Shown here: positions 16,926 to 27,552 of the stretch, piece after piece | Layout of the letters: every line of letters starts with the position of its first letter | Position numbering within the stretch: position 1 is the stretch's first letter | DNA from: Phytohabitans rumicis | GTDB taxonomy: Bacteria; Actinomycetota; Actinomycetes; Mycobacteriales; Micromonosporaceae | Reading direction: 5' to 3' | Length of the DNA: 64,000 nt | NCBI RefSeq assembly: GCF_011764445.1 | Contig: NZ_BLPG01000001.1 | Coordinates: 9,353,316 to 9,417,315, forward strand | Position numbers and translations under genes: made by a program | Notes under the pieces: generated by a model | What the model was told of the DNA's origin: nothing | The model's input: the letters and a program-made list of their open reading frames with translations, nothing else | Databases searched by the model: none

Positions 16926-18237
16926 GTCGGGAACACTCCGATCGGAAGCGACGCGGCCACGCCACGGGCCTGCGTACCGTCGAGTCGAACGAGGCGGATG
17001 CCGCAGGCGGCGGCGCGGACCGCCAGCGCGGCGAGCGCCGTCTCGACGGCCGCCTCGGTGGTCGCGGCCAGCCGCAGCACCCGTCCACCCGTGGCCGGTC
17101 GGGACCGGAACGAGCGGCGACGGTCACCGTGACCGCGACCCCGGGGACCGCCGTCAACAACTCCGCGATCAGCCGCCCGGACCGCGCGTCGGCCAGCCGG
17201 TGCCACCCCCGCAGCTGGAAAGTGGCCTGGCAGACGCCGCCGGTACGCCAGAACCGCCAGTCCTCGCGTACGTCGTCGCGGCCGCCGGCGACATGGGCCA
17301 GCCCGGCGATCAGCGCACGCCCGGCCTCCTCCGCCAGCGGCTGCGCCGGCGTGCCCGACCGCGTCAACGCCCGCCGCATCCGGCGTACGGAGTTGCGCAG
17401 CACCAGCGCCAGATCGTCGTCGTCCGGCGCGTCGACAGCGCGGATGGCGTGCACAGCCAGCCACGCCTTCGCCGGGCCGCCCCGCCGGACCCCGGCGTGG
17501 TGCACCGTCTGCACGCCCAGCGTGCCCGGCTGACCGTCCACCAGCGACAGCAGCGCCCGCGGCGCCGGTACCCGCTCGCTGTGCGGTCGCAGCACCACGG
17601 TCAGGCCGCCGCGGTGACTTGTCGCCATAGCCGGGCCGTCACCGGTCTGCACGGACCGCACCGTGCAGCCGGGGACCAGCAGGTCCAGCAGCGCGGGCAC
17701 CTTCGCGGCCTCGTCCGGCAGCTCGCGGCTCCGGGGCCGGCACAGGTAGCCTGCGGCCAGCGCGCCGCGCTCGCAGAGCCAGCGTCCGTCGACCCGCACG
17801 GCGGTCAGCGCGACCAGTGCGGCCGCACCCACCGATAGGCCCACCAGCACCGGGAGCGGCTGGCGCACGGCCAGCACCACCGCCGCCACGGCGATCTGCC
17901 AGCAGAGCACGTGGATCAGGTTGAGCCGTGCGGCGTACTCGCGGATCGGGTTGCGGCGGCCCGCCGCGGCGGGCGGCGCGGACACCGCGGCCCGCGTCGG
18001 CGGGCTCGGCGGGTTCCGTGGCGGGGCCGGTGGCGGCAGGACGCGACGGGCCGGCATGGAGATGCGCGGGGCCGCCTGCCGGGCGGCCGCCACCGTCAGG
18101 CCCGTGGCCGCGGGGGCGACCCGCACCGGGGCGGCGGCGACGCTGCGGTGCACGGCTGGCACGCCGGCCGTGCGGTCCGCGGCGGCGACGCCCGGCGCGC
18201 CGGGTGCGGGGGCGGCGGCGCGCTCGGCGGCGTCCAC
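16922..18237 (-). CDS. eccE: Type VII secretion protein EccE (one frameshift as read)
   Basis: 438 residues once repaired. A Pro/Ala-rich cytoplasmic N-terminus precedes two adjacent membrane helices ('LIHVLCWQIAVAAVVLAV', 'LPVLVGLSVGAAALVALTAV') and a soluble domain with the EccE-type segment 'DGRWLCERGALAAGYL' and tail 'IRLVRLDGTQARGVAASLP'. EccE is a periphery component of the ESX membrane complex. I chose GTG 18237 because GGGAGG lies 6 bases upstream; a longer frame to 18378 overlaps the zinc-ribbon gene. The frame shifts at 17107, and one added G in that GG run restores the protein. The stop overlaps the EccA-like start. Confidence 0.85.
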
Positions 18238-18343
18238 GGCCGACCTCCCGTCCCTCGCGGTCAGGCGGCGCGGTTCGCGCGCCCTCACCCACGATCGGGC
18301 AGGGCACCTGAGGTTTTCATGACGTGCACCCCGCCGGCGGCGG

Positions 18344-18904
18344 TCAGGCGAAGCGGGCCGCGACGTCGCGGTAGACATCGCGGACGGCTTCTAGCCGGAG
18401 CCGGCGAAACCGGCCCGGCTCGGCCGCGTAGACCGCCCGCCCGCGCTCGCTCCACAACGCCTGCGGCGGCACGGCGTCGGCGTCGGGCGGAACGAACTTC
18501 AGCACCTCGGCCAGGGCGGACGCCGCGGTGAGCAGGTCCATGCGGGCCAGCCTGCGCTCCGGGGCGGCCAAACCCGCCGGGTCCGCCGGTGCGTCGCTCG
18601 CGAGCACGTCACCCAGCCACAGCCACTCCCCGGCGTCCAGCAGTTCGGACGGCCGGTCGTCGCCGAAGCTGGGGTCGTCGTCGCTGGGCAGCGGGATGTC
18701 GTCGGGCAGGCGGAACGTGAACTCGCGAGCCGCGCCGCACGACGGGCAGGCGCCGGAGTAGCGACTGGCCAGGTCGCCGTCCGCCTCGATGATCGAACTG
18801 GACGGCTCGAACGCGCTCTCGCCGCACGCCTGGCACGGGCGCAACTCCATGTAGAGGTGCGCTTCCGCGCTCGTGCGCGCCAGCCGCAGTGCCACACGGC
18901 CCAT
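18344..18904 (-). CDS. Zinc-ribbon protein of the giant-effector operon
   Basis: 186 residues, cytoplasmic. A Cys4 ribbon is formed by 'CQACGE' and 'CPSCGA' 30-odd residues apart. An acidic region follows, then 'SELLDAGEWLWLGD' and a helical C-terminus with 'LKFVPPDADAVPPQALWSERGRAVY'. I recall similar unnamed proteins beside actinobacterial polymorphic-toxin genes, but cannot cite a function. ATG 18904 is one base after the stop of the preceding gene; ATG 18850 ('MELRPC') is an alternative start just before the ribbon. It may act as adaptor, chaperone or immunity factor for the giant protein, which is inference from operon position. Confidence 0.65.
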   Translation of the reverse strand: MGRVALRLARTSAEAHLYMELRPCQACGESAFEPSSSIIEADGDLASRYSGACPSCGAAREFTFRLPDDIPLPSDDDPSFGDDRPSELLDAGEWLWLGDVLASDAPADPAGLAAPERRLARMDLLTAASALAEVLKFVPPDADAVPPQALWSERGRAVYAAEPGRFRRLRLEAVRDVYRDVAARFA

Positions 18905-18905
18905 G

Positions 18906-19526
18906 CTATGCCTCGTCCAGGAAGCCGGCGTGTGCGCAGGCCAGCGGGTGCAGCCTGCGCAGCAGGTGCGGCAGCAGGTCGTCGGGGCCGGTCACGATCG
19001 GATCGTCGTCGTTCGGCGGGCGCCGGTACGACGGTGCGAGGGCCTCGCACGCGTCCCAGAGCGTGGGGGTGATCGGCGCCCAGCGCCAGATGTCGTGGGC
19101 CAGGTTGTCCACCAGCAGCCACGGCCCTTCGGCGCCGCCGATGCCGTACCGGCCGGACCACTCCAGCCGCATGCCGTGACCGTGGAGCATGCTGTGCCAC
19201 CGGTACGACCGCGCCATGGCGGCGGCCTCGGCCGAGTCCGGGTCGATGACGAGCAGCAGCCCGCGGCGGGCGAGGTCTTCGACGGCCCGGTGGAACCGGT
19301 CCGTGGACAGCCACTCGGCGGCGGCGAAGGCGTGCGCCGGCGTCCAGGGCTGCGGTCCACCGGCGACGCCGTGGGCCAGCAGCCACAGGGTGTACGGGTC
19401 GCCACCGGGAAGGGTCCTGACCTGCCCACCGGCCCGCACGCGGTGCGCGCCGGCCAGCCGGCCGGAGGTGCCGCCGTCCGGACCGAGGTAGTGGCCGACG
19501 GGAAACATCAGGGGTGTACCGGTCAT
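18906..19526 (-). CDS. VGHYLG-family protein B, paralogue of the preceding gene
   Basis: 206 residues, no signal peptide or membrane helix. It starts 'MTGTPLMFPVGHYLGPDGG' and shares with its upstream neighbour the opening 'VGHYLG', a middle '-RGLL-V' strand, 'VD-L--D-W------P-LW-AC' and a closing 'LL-RL--L---A--LD' helix. The two are therefore tandem paralogues. I recognise no named family. Helix plus '-RGLL-V' hairpin hints at a winged-helix-like fold but is weak. Its ATG overlaps the upstream stop by 4 bases (ATGA). Candidate roles are immunity protein or secretion chaperone for the giant ESX protein; tandem diverged copies are common among immunity genes. Confidence 0.65.
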   Translation of the reverse strand: MTGTPLMFPVGHYLGPDGGTSGRLAGAHRVRAGGQVRTLPGGDPYTLWLLAHGVAGGPQPWTPAHAFAAAEWLSTDRFHRAVEDLARRGLLLVIDPDSAEAAAMARSYRWHSMLHGHGMRLEWSGRYGIGGAEGPWLLVDNLAHDIWRWAPITPTLWDACEALAPSYRRPPNDDDPIVTGPDDLLPHLLRRLHPLACAHAGFLDEA

Positions 19527-20077
19527 GTCGTCCCCGCTCCCGGGTCGGCGGGTACGGCGAGGTCGAGGCAGGCCGCACCGGCGGCGGTGAGTGTGTCGAG
19601 GCGCTCCAGCAGGGCGACGAGGACCGCGTGCGGATCGTTCGGGCCCGGCCCGCCGGCGGTGGCGTACCGGCGGCAGGCATGCCACAGCGAAGGGTGGGCG
19701 GCCGCTTCGGCCCACAGGTCGTAGCCGAGCCGGTCCACCGTGACGACAGGACGCCCGAACGTGCCGATGTGGCACCGGTCCGGGGCGTCCGGGTCGGGCC
19801 CTAGCCCGTACAGCAGCGGCAGCAGCCGGTGACCGCGGGCGAAGTCGGCGCCGTCGTCCCAGCTGACCGGCACGAGCAGGCCGCGGTCGACCAACCGGTC
19901 CAGTGTGTACGGACGGTGGGTCGGGTCGCCGGGTCCGGCCCAGGCGCCCGCCTCGGCCTCGGTGAGCTCCTCGACCTCGGGTCCGCGCCGGATCTCGTGC
20001 CGCCACCGGCCGTCGTGGGTGGGGAAGGCACCCAGGTAGTGGCCGACCGCGACAAGTCCCGCCGGGCCGGTGCTCAT
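19523..20077 (-). CDS. VGHYLG-family protein A, directly after the giant ESX protein
   Basis: 184 residues, acidic and cytoplasmic, beginning 'MSTGPAGLVAVGHYLGAF'. ATG 20077 overlaps the stop of the giant gene (ATGA), and the stop overlaps the start of protein B, so three genes are translationally coupled. The shared pattern with protein B covers the whole length, including 'VTVDRLGYDLWAE' against 'LLVDNLAHDIWRW'. I know no named family for it. A gene directly 3' of a toxin-like gene and tightly coupled to it is the standard place for an immunity or dedicated chaperone protein; the sequence offers no independent proof. Confidence 0.65.
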   Translation of the reverse strand: MSTGPAGLVAVGHYLGAFPTHDGRWRHEIRRGPEVEELTEAEAGAWAGPGDPTHRPYTLDRLVDRGLLVPVSWDDGADFARGHRLLPLLYGLGPDPDAPDRCHIGTFGRPVVTVDRLGYDLWAEAAAHPSLWHACRRYATAGGPGPNDPHAVLVALLERLDTLTAAGAACLDLAVPADPGAGTT

Positions 20078-23000
20078 AGGTCCCCCTCCAACACCTTCGG
20101 ATCGGGATCCTGCAGGACCAGGACCACGTCGGCGCCGATATGGCCGGTCACGTGCGCGTCGACGGCGGCGTGCAGCACCCTGGCGAGCTGGGCCGGATCG
20201 GCCAGGACGGCCGGGGCGACGTACAGCCGGTGCGGTCCTCGCGGTTGCGCCTCGAGCACCGCCCGGTCGCCGACCCGCTCCCGCACCACCAGGTCGAACG
20301 ATCCATCCACTGTGGTCACGCGTACGCGGTTGGGGCCGATGGGGCGCAGATCGCGCTGGCCGCCGGGACATTCGGGTTCGAGGTGGACCATCCATTGCGG
20401 ACCATCACGTCGAGCGCCTTGACGATGGGGTTCTGCGCCGGGTTGCCGCGCAGGTTGGTCACTTCGGTGTAGGTGTCGAGGTCGATGCCGTACCGGGTCT
20501 TGACGTCGTTGACCACCGCCGTCCACCGGGCGCTCGCGCCGGCCTGCTCCGTCAGCAGGCCCAGCAGCTCGAGCTGCCGATGCACGTACGGGCGCATGAT
20601 CGCGGGGGCGAGCCCCACGGGGACCCGGTCGTTCGTCGCCGCCAGCGCCGCCACCCGGGCCAGGATGCGGACATGCTTGACGAGGCGGTCGACGGCCCGA
20701 CCGTCGACCCGGCCCAGCCATACCCGGCCGACGGGGTTGTCGCCCGGCCGCAGCGCGACGTGTCCCCGCACGAGGCGCCCGCCGGCGAGCGCCGTGCGGA
20801 TCAGACTCCTGCCCGTCTTGGCCATGGGTCCGCCCGGCACGTCCGGCGCCGGCCTCGGCCTCGGCTTGATCTGGTCGGTCACCTGGCCGATCCGTTCCGA
20901 CAGCGCCCGCACGTCCGCCGCGATCTCCTGGTCCGCGAGCGGGAGCCGGTCCGCCTGGGCGCGCAGCTGCGCGTCGGCATCGATCTGCTTGAGGATGGGG
21001 TTGACCAGCCGCATGGCTCCCTCGCCGACGATGTAGAACGCGGTGTAGATCAGCTGCCCGGCCAGCCAGACCAGATCGTTGCCACCCTCCCCGGCGGGCT
21101 GCGTCGGGCCGGCCGGGATGTCCGGCACGAAGAGCTTGGCCAGGATCACGCCGCCGATGAAGCCGAGCACGTGCTTGCGCGCCTGCGACCGGTTCGACTC
21201 GTCCCGTGGGATGCCGCGGGCGCGGTCCGTCTGGATCTGCCGCATGATCTGGGCGAGGGCGGAGCGCAGTTGGGCGTCGGGATCGGTCAGCCGCGGGCGC
21301 GCGTCACCCTCGTTCAGCATCTGCAGGATCATGGCCCTGGCCAGCCGGAGCTGCGCCAGCGCTCGCGCGGCGGCCACCGCGCTGGCGTCGTCGGCCTGCC
21401 GCGCCGACAGCGACGTCCACTCGTACCCGTACCCGAGGCCGCGACCCACCTGCATCCACATGTTCGCGATGAGCAGGGCGGGGGTCGTGAAGAAGCCGAG
21501 GACCAGCGACGGCACCTGCATGACCCCTTGCTGGAACCCGACCCGGAGCGGGTTGGCGAACGGGCGGGCGGTGGCCTTCGGCAGGCCCAGGTCGTAGGTC
21601 GGGCCGCTCGGCGGCGGCGCGAACCGCCACCGGGTCACCTTGCCGCCGGTGTTGTTCCACAGGGTTCGGACCAGCTGTGGGGTCAGGCCGTGGCGCCACC
21701 TCAGCTCGGCCAGCTTGCTGTCGACCTCCGCCTGCGCCCCTTCGATCGCCTTGTCGATGCCGTCGAGCGAGGACTCCAACTCGTCCAGTGTCTGCTGGCC
21801 GGGCGTCCCTTCCGCCTCGTTGAGTCGCCAGATCCGGTGCAGGAGGTTCTCCGCCAGGCGGTTGCGGGCCGTGTCCGGCTCCGCCTTTTCCAGGTCCTTG
21901 CGGTTGTCGACCGCGGTGAACTCCAGCGGATCGGCGAGCTTGTCCGCCACCGCCTGCGTGATCGACGCGAGGAACGTGACCGATCCGCCAAGGCCGGCCT
22001 TGGCCACGTCGCCACCGGCGAGCTGGACGGCCAGGGCGACGAGGCTGGCGGAGACCGCGGCCGGCACCCGCTTGTTGAGGTTGTCACTGAACGGGTCGCC
22101 CTTGCTGGGGCCGGGCGGTTCGTCCGGCGTCTTCGCCAGCTCGGCGCTGGGGTTGTCCATCAGCCGGGTGTGGCTCAACGGCTTGCCGAGCCGCGCGTCG
22201 GCGTTCCCCTGGAAGACGTTGCCGGCGAGCCCGGACAGCACGCTCGTCCACATCCCGACGGGGTCGCGGCCGAATTCCGGCCCGACGGACAGGGTGTTGC
22301 CGGCGCTGCCGAACGTCTGGACGATGCGCCGGTACATGTGGTGCCCGTGTACCCGGACGTCGGGTCGGTCCGCGGTCAGCGGCTTGCCGGCCCGGAACCG
22401 TCCCGAGCCGGTCGATTCCCGCAGCCTGAGTAGGACGCGTCCACTCCCTACGGGCGTGGTCGCCTGGACGTACCGCTCGATCAGGAGCCGCTGGCCCTTG
22501 TTGGCCATGCGGTAGTACACCGCGAGCGCCTCGACCCGCGCCCGGTGGGCGGCCCCGTTGGCCCTGCGTTTCGCGGGCTCGTCCAGCGCCTCGCCGGACT
22601 CGACATGCGCCATCAGGCTGGCGAACTCCGCCAGCACGCCGGCGGCCTCGATCTGGAGCACCGGGGCGCTCGCGTCCTCCCGGACCTCCACCCGGTATCC
22701 GCCGTCGACGTCCGGGTCCGCCACCAGCCGGACGGCGAACTCGCGCTGACCAGACTCGACGACCTTGATCGGCAGGTGGTGGAGCTTGCCGCCGATCTCC
22801 ACCCGCAGCTCGCCGTCCCGGATCAGCGCGCCGCTCACCGAACTGGGCGTGAACCTCTCCGCGGCCATGTCCAGCGCCATCTGCAGAAACGACAACACCT
22901 CGTCCGGGTCCGCCTTGGACCGGGTGTCGAACATGCGCGACAGGAGGTCCGGGTGGCCCATCTCGGCCAGCCAGCGCCGCAGCGCCTTGACGCGCTGGTG

Positions 23001-26000
23001 CGACCCGCCCTGGTCGGTGAGCACCTGCGCGGCGGCGAGAAACCGCACGACGTGGTCGGGCTGGCCGATCCTGGCCGCCTGGGCGGCGGTCGCGAGCAAC
23101 GCCTCGACGGCGCGCTGGTCGAGCTTGCCCGCGCGCAGCACCTGTTCGACGGCCGCCAGCAGCCCCACCGGGCCGTACTCGCGAAGTGTCAGGACGCCCT
23201 GCGTGACCGCCTCGGCGATGGCCGCGGCGATGAGCGCCCTGGTCATCCCCTTCGCGTTCGTGATGATCACCCTGGCCCGCAGCTCCGTCTCGGCGCCGAG
23301 CGGAGTGGCGACCTCCACCCGGTACGCCTGACCGTCGGGCAGCGCACCGAACTGCAGTTCCATGGCGATGTCGCCGATGCCGGTCCGGATCCGGACGGTG
23401 GGCCGCTCGTCGGCGGGGTGGGGGCCGAGCAGCTCCGCGCCGACCTTGTCCAGGCCCTCCTGGATGGCGGGGGTCGCGGCGGCCAGGGCGGCGGCCAGCC
23501 TGGCCGCCTCGCGGACCCGCTTCGGCGCCGGCGGCCTCGGGCCGAAGACCGATGGCTCCGTCTCCAGCGCCAGGCGGGTCAAGGCGCGCCGTGCCACCTT
23601 CAGGATCTGGGCACCCTTATCAAAGATGATCTTGGCTGGCTCCATGACCACGCGCCCGTCCGCATCGCGTACGGGTATTCCGTCGACCATCCTCGGCGTC
23701 GCCGGCTCGACCCGGAACCCTCTTCCGGCGCGGGTGCCCTTGGAGACCCGTACCGGAACGGTGGTGCCGTCACCGAGCCGCACGGTCCCGACCTCGCCGG
23801 TGGCCGCGAGGTGGCTCAGCCGCCGCTCGTCCGAGCGCCAGTCGGGATTCTCTTCCAGGAACGGGTCGAGCGCCTTGAGCTCGTCCGCGGTGAGGTTCAA
23901 CCCCGCGAGATTCAACAGTTCCAGGCGATGTCCGCCGTGCCTGCGGTCGGGATCGGCCGCGTCCGGATGGGTGATGCCGAGTTCATCCAGGAGCAGGCCC
24001 AGCTCGACCTCGATCGCCTCCTTTGCCGCAGCGTCCGTGCTCAGCAACTTCAGCAGGATCCGCACCTCCGCCCGGTGACCCTCGTCGTGGGGGCTCAGCC
24101 GGTCCAGCCGCGGGTCGGCCCCGTGTCCCAGCGCGTCGCGGTGGGCGGGCCGCTCGGGCCGGCCCGCCTTGCCGCGCAGCCTCGCCTTCTGCCGCGCCAC
24201 GAAGCCCTCGCTCCGTACGGCGTGGTCCTCGCTCACCTCATGGCCCACGGCACGCATCAGCCACCGCACGCGCGCGTCGGCGTCGATGGGTGTGCTGTCC
24301 GAGATCAGGACCTCGATGAAGGTCTCGCCATCCTTCACGACGGTGTCCCGCTCCGACCGCACACCCTCGGGCGTACTTCCGACCACGAACCGCAGCGGTG
24401 GCCGTCCCGGCAGCCGCACGAGCGCCACGTCCGGCTCCGCCGGGTCGACCACCGGCGTGACGTCCAATATCCCCAAAGCCTTCAGTACGGCCATTGCCTT
24501 CAGCAGCGCCTGGAACGTCCCGGGGCGTCCGCCGGCCCACTCGTCGAGGGTGCCCCGGGATGGAGGTGGCCGTGTAGGAGTTGTCGGTCGCAGCGCGGGG
24601 CCGGTCCCGACCGATGACCCGGGTGTGTGCGGGTGCCGGTCCACGGGTTGCGGGGCCTGCGGACGTGGCGGGTGCGGCGGCCGCCGCCGCGAGCGCTCCG
24701 GCAGCGGCGGGCGTGGACACCGGGGCCGGCCGTGCCGGGGTGCGGCCGGCGGTGTCCTGCGTGGCCGGCGTCGGGTCGGGGCCGGTGGAGTTCGCCGCTC
24801 GGCCGGTGGTCGTGGTGGCCGCCGGTGCGGCGTCCACCGGCCCGGCGTTGTTCGCCGCGGCCGTGCCGGCTACCGCGACCGTCCCCTTCGGACCAGCAGG
24901 CGCCGGCGTCCCATGTGGACCTGCTTGCGTGGCCGTGCCCGCCGGCGTAGCCGCGCCGTTCGCTGCCGGCGCGGCTGTCCCGGCTGGCGCCGCTGTCCCA
25001 TGTGGACCGGCTGGCCCGGCCGGTCCGGTGGGTGCGGCGGTCGGCGCGGCGGCGGCCGGTGCCGCGGGCGCGGCTGCCGGCGCGGACGTGGTGGTCGTGT
25101 GGATGGGAGTGCCGGCCGCCGCCGTCGCGGCGACCGGGGCGATCGCGGCAGCGCCGGCAGGGGCCGCCGCGGAGGTGTCCAGTCCGGCGGTACCGGCGGG
25201 TGCTTGCGGCGCGAGCGCGCCCGAAGGCGCCTCCCGCCCGGCCGTGCCCGCGGCGGGGTCCGGCGTCCCGGCGGCGTTGGCCGAACCCTGGGCGATCGCC
25301 GAGCCGGGGTCCGACGCCGGCCCGGACACCGCACCGGGGGCAGCCGCGGCCGGATCGGCGGTCGCGGCGGGGCCGATCCCGCTCTGCCCGGCGTCCGTGG
25401 ACCCGTTGGCCGCGACTCCGGCCTCTGTGGTGCCGTTGCTCGCGATCCCGGTGTCGGTGGTGCCGTTGCTCGCGATCCCGGGCTCGGCCGGTGCCGGGGC
25501 GGGAGCCGGGGTGCCGGCGGCGTCGGCGGCGGGCAGCGCCGGGGTCCCGCCCGGTGGGCCACCCGCGGGTGGGGCGGTGGCGGCGCCGCCGGACGGTGCC
25601 GCGGTGGCCGGCGCCGGGCCGCCACCCTGGCCGGTACTGGCATCCGGCGGTCCGCCGGGCGGGGTGAGCTCCGAGACGTCGACCCCGGCCGCGGCCAGCG
25701 CCGCCTCGATGGTCGACGTGCTCAGCGGGTTCAGTTGCGTGGCGGCCAGCACGGTGTTGGCGCGCCACGACCCCACGATCCCGGCGGAGACGCCGTCCCG
25801 GGCGACCGCGTCGACGTACGCCTGGCCGTCGACCAGCGCCTCCCAGTTGCCGTCCGCCGCGTTGTTGGCGACGTGGCCGGCGACCGGTGACGTGAGCCCG
25901 TTCGTGAGGTTGGACCGGACGGCGGTGCCGATCTGGGCGGAGAGCCAGTCCGGCATGCCGGCACCGGCCAGGCCGCCCTCCAGCCGGTCGGTGATCGCAC

Positions 26001-26705
26001 CGATGGGGCGGCCGACGATCATGGCGAGGGGGCACCGAGGGCGCCCGCGACGCCGGCGACGAACACGTCCTGGACGCCGACCTCGTACCCTTCCTCCTCC
26101 ACCTCGTCGAGGATCTGGACGGTCCCGAATATGGTCAACGTCCGGTTGATCACCTCGTCCCCGGCCTCGGTGGCCATCTCCGCCGCGCCCCGGATCAGCG
26201 CGTTGGCGCGGCCCGGCAGGGGACCGAGAAGGCTCCGGCCCGCCATCGCCTCGATCATCGAGCCCAGCCGGGTGCCGATCGTCCGGGCCAGCACGCCGGC
26301 CAGCAGGCCGCCGCCGGGAAGGGCGATGATCGCGGCGAACAGCGCCGCGTTGATGGCGATCTCGACGCCGATGTTGACCTTCGCTTCGACGATCTGCTGG
26401 CCGTACGTGCGGACGAAGTCGGCGAGGTCGCGCATGACGGCGGCCAACTCGCCGTACGACTCGGCGAGCTGGATGCCGTTGCTGGCGAACTGCGCACCGG
26501 CGGTGTCCGGCCAGGCTGTCAGCACCCGAACCTGGGCCGCGAGGAGGGGGGCCCGCGCGTCCTCGACCATGGTGGCTGCAGCGTCCCAGGCGTTCGCGAG
26601 CTCGAACACCCTGTCCTCGTTGTCCGGCGGCCAGATCGTGTGGGCGCTTAGGTCGACGATGAGTGCCCACAGACCGCTGGGGTCGACCGGCTCCGGAATC
26701 GCCAT
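20074..26705 (-). CDS. Giant modular ESX-type candidate effector (~2,210 aa; three frameshifts as read)
   Basis: Residues 1-230 form a WXG100-like domain of the CpnT N-terminal type ('GLWALIVDLSAHTIWPP', 'ARAPLLAAQVRVLTAWPD', hydrophobic 'AALFAAIIALPGGGLLAG'). Residues ~340-715 are Ala/Pro/Gly/Thr-rich with 'GIASNGTT' and 'GPHGT-APAG' repeats. The remaining ~1,490 residues include an 'AVGHEVSEDH' segment near residue 820 resembling zinc-peptidase-like motifs of actinobacterial polymorphic toxins, conserved helical and beta stretches, hydrophobic helices near nt 21,500-21,050 and an 85-residue beta-rich end. Frames change at G5 26028-26032 (one base lost), C4 24553-24556 (one base gained, or two lost) and near 20363 (one lost). 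Correction gives one open frame that overlaps the next gene by ATGA. No toxin catalytic domain was recognised. Confidence 0.75.
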
Positions 26706-26714
26706 GGCCGGCGC

Positions 26715-27010
26715 TCAGACCTGGAACGCCCGGTCGGCCGCGGCCCCGGCTTCGTCGTAGGCCCCAGGCATTGCTCGCCGGTCGAGGCATGGCGTTCCGG
26801 CGCGGCGAGGAGCTTGTCGGCGGCAGCGGTGAGATCCACCACCACGGTGTTGTAGTCCCTGGCGAACGAGCGGCCCAGCGGTCCGTTGCCGAGCGGGCGC
26901 TCCAGCGCGCCGATCTGGGTCTGCCTGCCGCCCCAGTCGGCCTTGAGGTCGCCTCCCAGCTTGCCCAGCTCGTCCAGCACCGCCCGGATCTCCGGGAGGT
27001 TCATGGCCAT
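26715..27010 (-). CDS. WXG100-like small ESX protein (one frameshift as read)
   Basis: 98 residues after correction: a helix 'NLPEIRAVLDELGKLGGDLK', the turn 'ADWGGRQ' (W-G-G, close to WXG), a second helix, and the end 'AYDEAGAAADRAFQV'. The frame breaks at the C4 run 26762-26765; one added base links 'EQCLG' to 'AYDEAG'. It lies between the YbaB-like gene and the giant effector gene (9 bases), the usual place for a helical partner co-secreted with or guiding a large ESX substrate. ATG 27010 has a GGGG box 6 bases upstream; ATG 27004 is an alternative. Confidence 0.7.
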
Positions 27011-27027
27011 GCCGTCCCCGTTGGGGG

Positions 27028-27420
27028 CTACCTCTCCCACAGCCGCTTCCCCCGTTCGCGTTCGCCGTCGAGCACGTACAGGACCGGACCGTAGGTCGGG
27101 TCCGCGTGGCGCCCGGATCTCTCGCCCACCAGCCGCTCGGTGAGCCGCGTGGCCTCCTGCGTGGCCTGCCCGGCGGCGTCCCGGATGGTCTCCGCGATGG
27201 CCTCGGCCAGCGCGGTGGCGTCCTGGTCCCGGCCGATCAGCGGGTCGAGGACGAGGTCGAGCAGCTCGCCGCGGCCGCCGACGACGGCGGTGATCAGACC
27301 GTCCGGCGAGTACGCGGTCGCGCTGATCCCGTCCACCCCGTCCCGCAGCGCGCGGACCTGCGCGGCCAGCCGCTGGTACTCGGCCAGTCGCTCGGTCAGG
27401 CCGCCTGGTAGCGCATCCAT
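27028..27420 (-). CDS. YbaB/EbfC-family protein of the ESX operon
   Basis: 130 residues: an N-terminal helix ('LTERLAEYQRLAAQVRALRD'), a short beta sheet ('ATAYSPDGLITAVVGGRGE', 'LLDLVLDP') and a long C-terminal helix, the YbaB/EbfC fold. Stand-alone YbaB binds DNA, but many actinobacterial T7SS loci carry a YbaB-like protein at the head of an effector operon. ATG 27420 has a GGGAGG box 5 bases upstream. It is the first gene of the long minus-strand operon and is divergent from mycP, so bases 27421-27552 should hold both promoters; I could not pick out clear -35/-10 pairs. Confidence 0.8.
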   Translation of the reverse strand: MDALPGGLTERLAEYQRLAAQVRALRDGVDGISATAYSPDGLITAVVGGRGELLDLVLDPLIGRDQDATALAEAIAETIRDAAGQATQEATRLTERLVGERSGRHADPTYGPVLYVLDGERERGKRLWER

Positions 27421-27552
27421 GCCGCCTCCCGTTGGTCGCACATCCGTCGGCGCGCTGATAGCGTGCCGCGGGGCCAATCCGCGCGGGGCGCACTGTCCGG
27501 TTCAGGCCATGGCTGACCGCGACGGGTGAACGCGAGCCGACCATGGCGCACC

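Noticed and set aside
24238-26790. Separate genes in the giant-protein region
   Set aside because: Codon bias passes continuously from one frame to the next at ~26030, ~24553 and ~20363, and no start codon with a Shine-Dalgarno box lies at the junctions.
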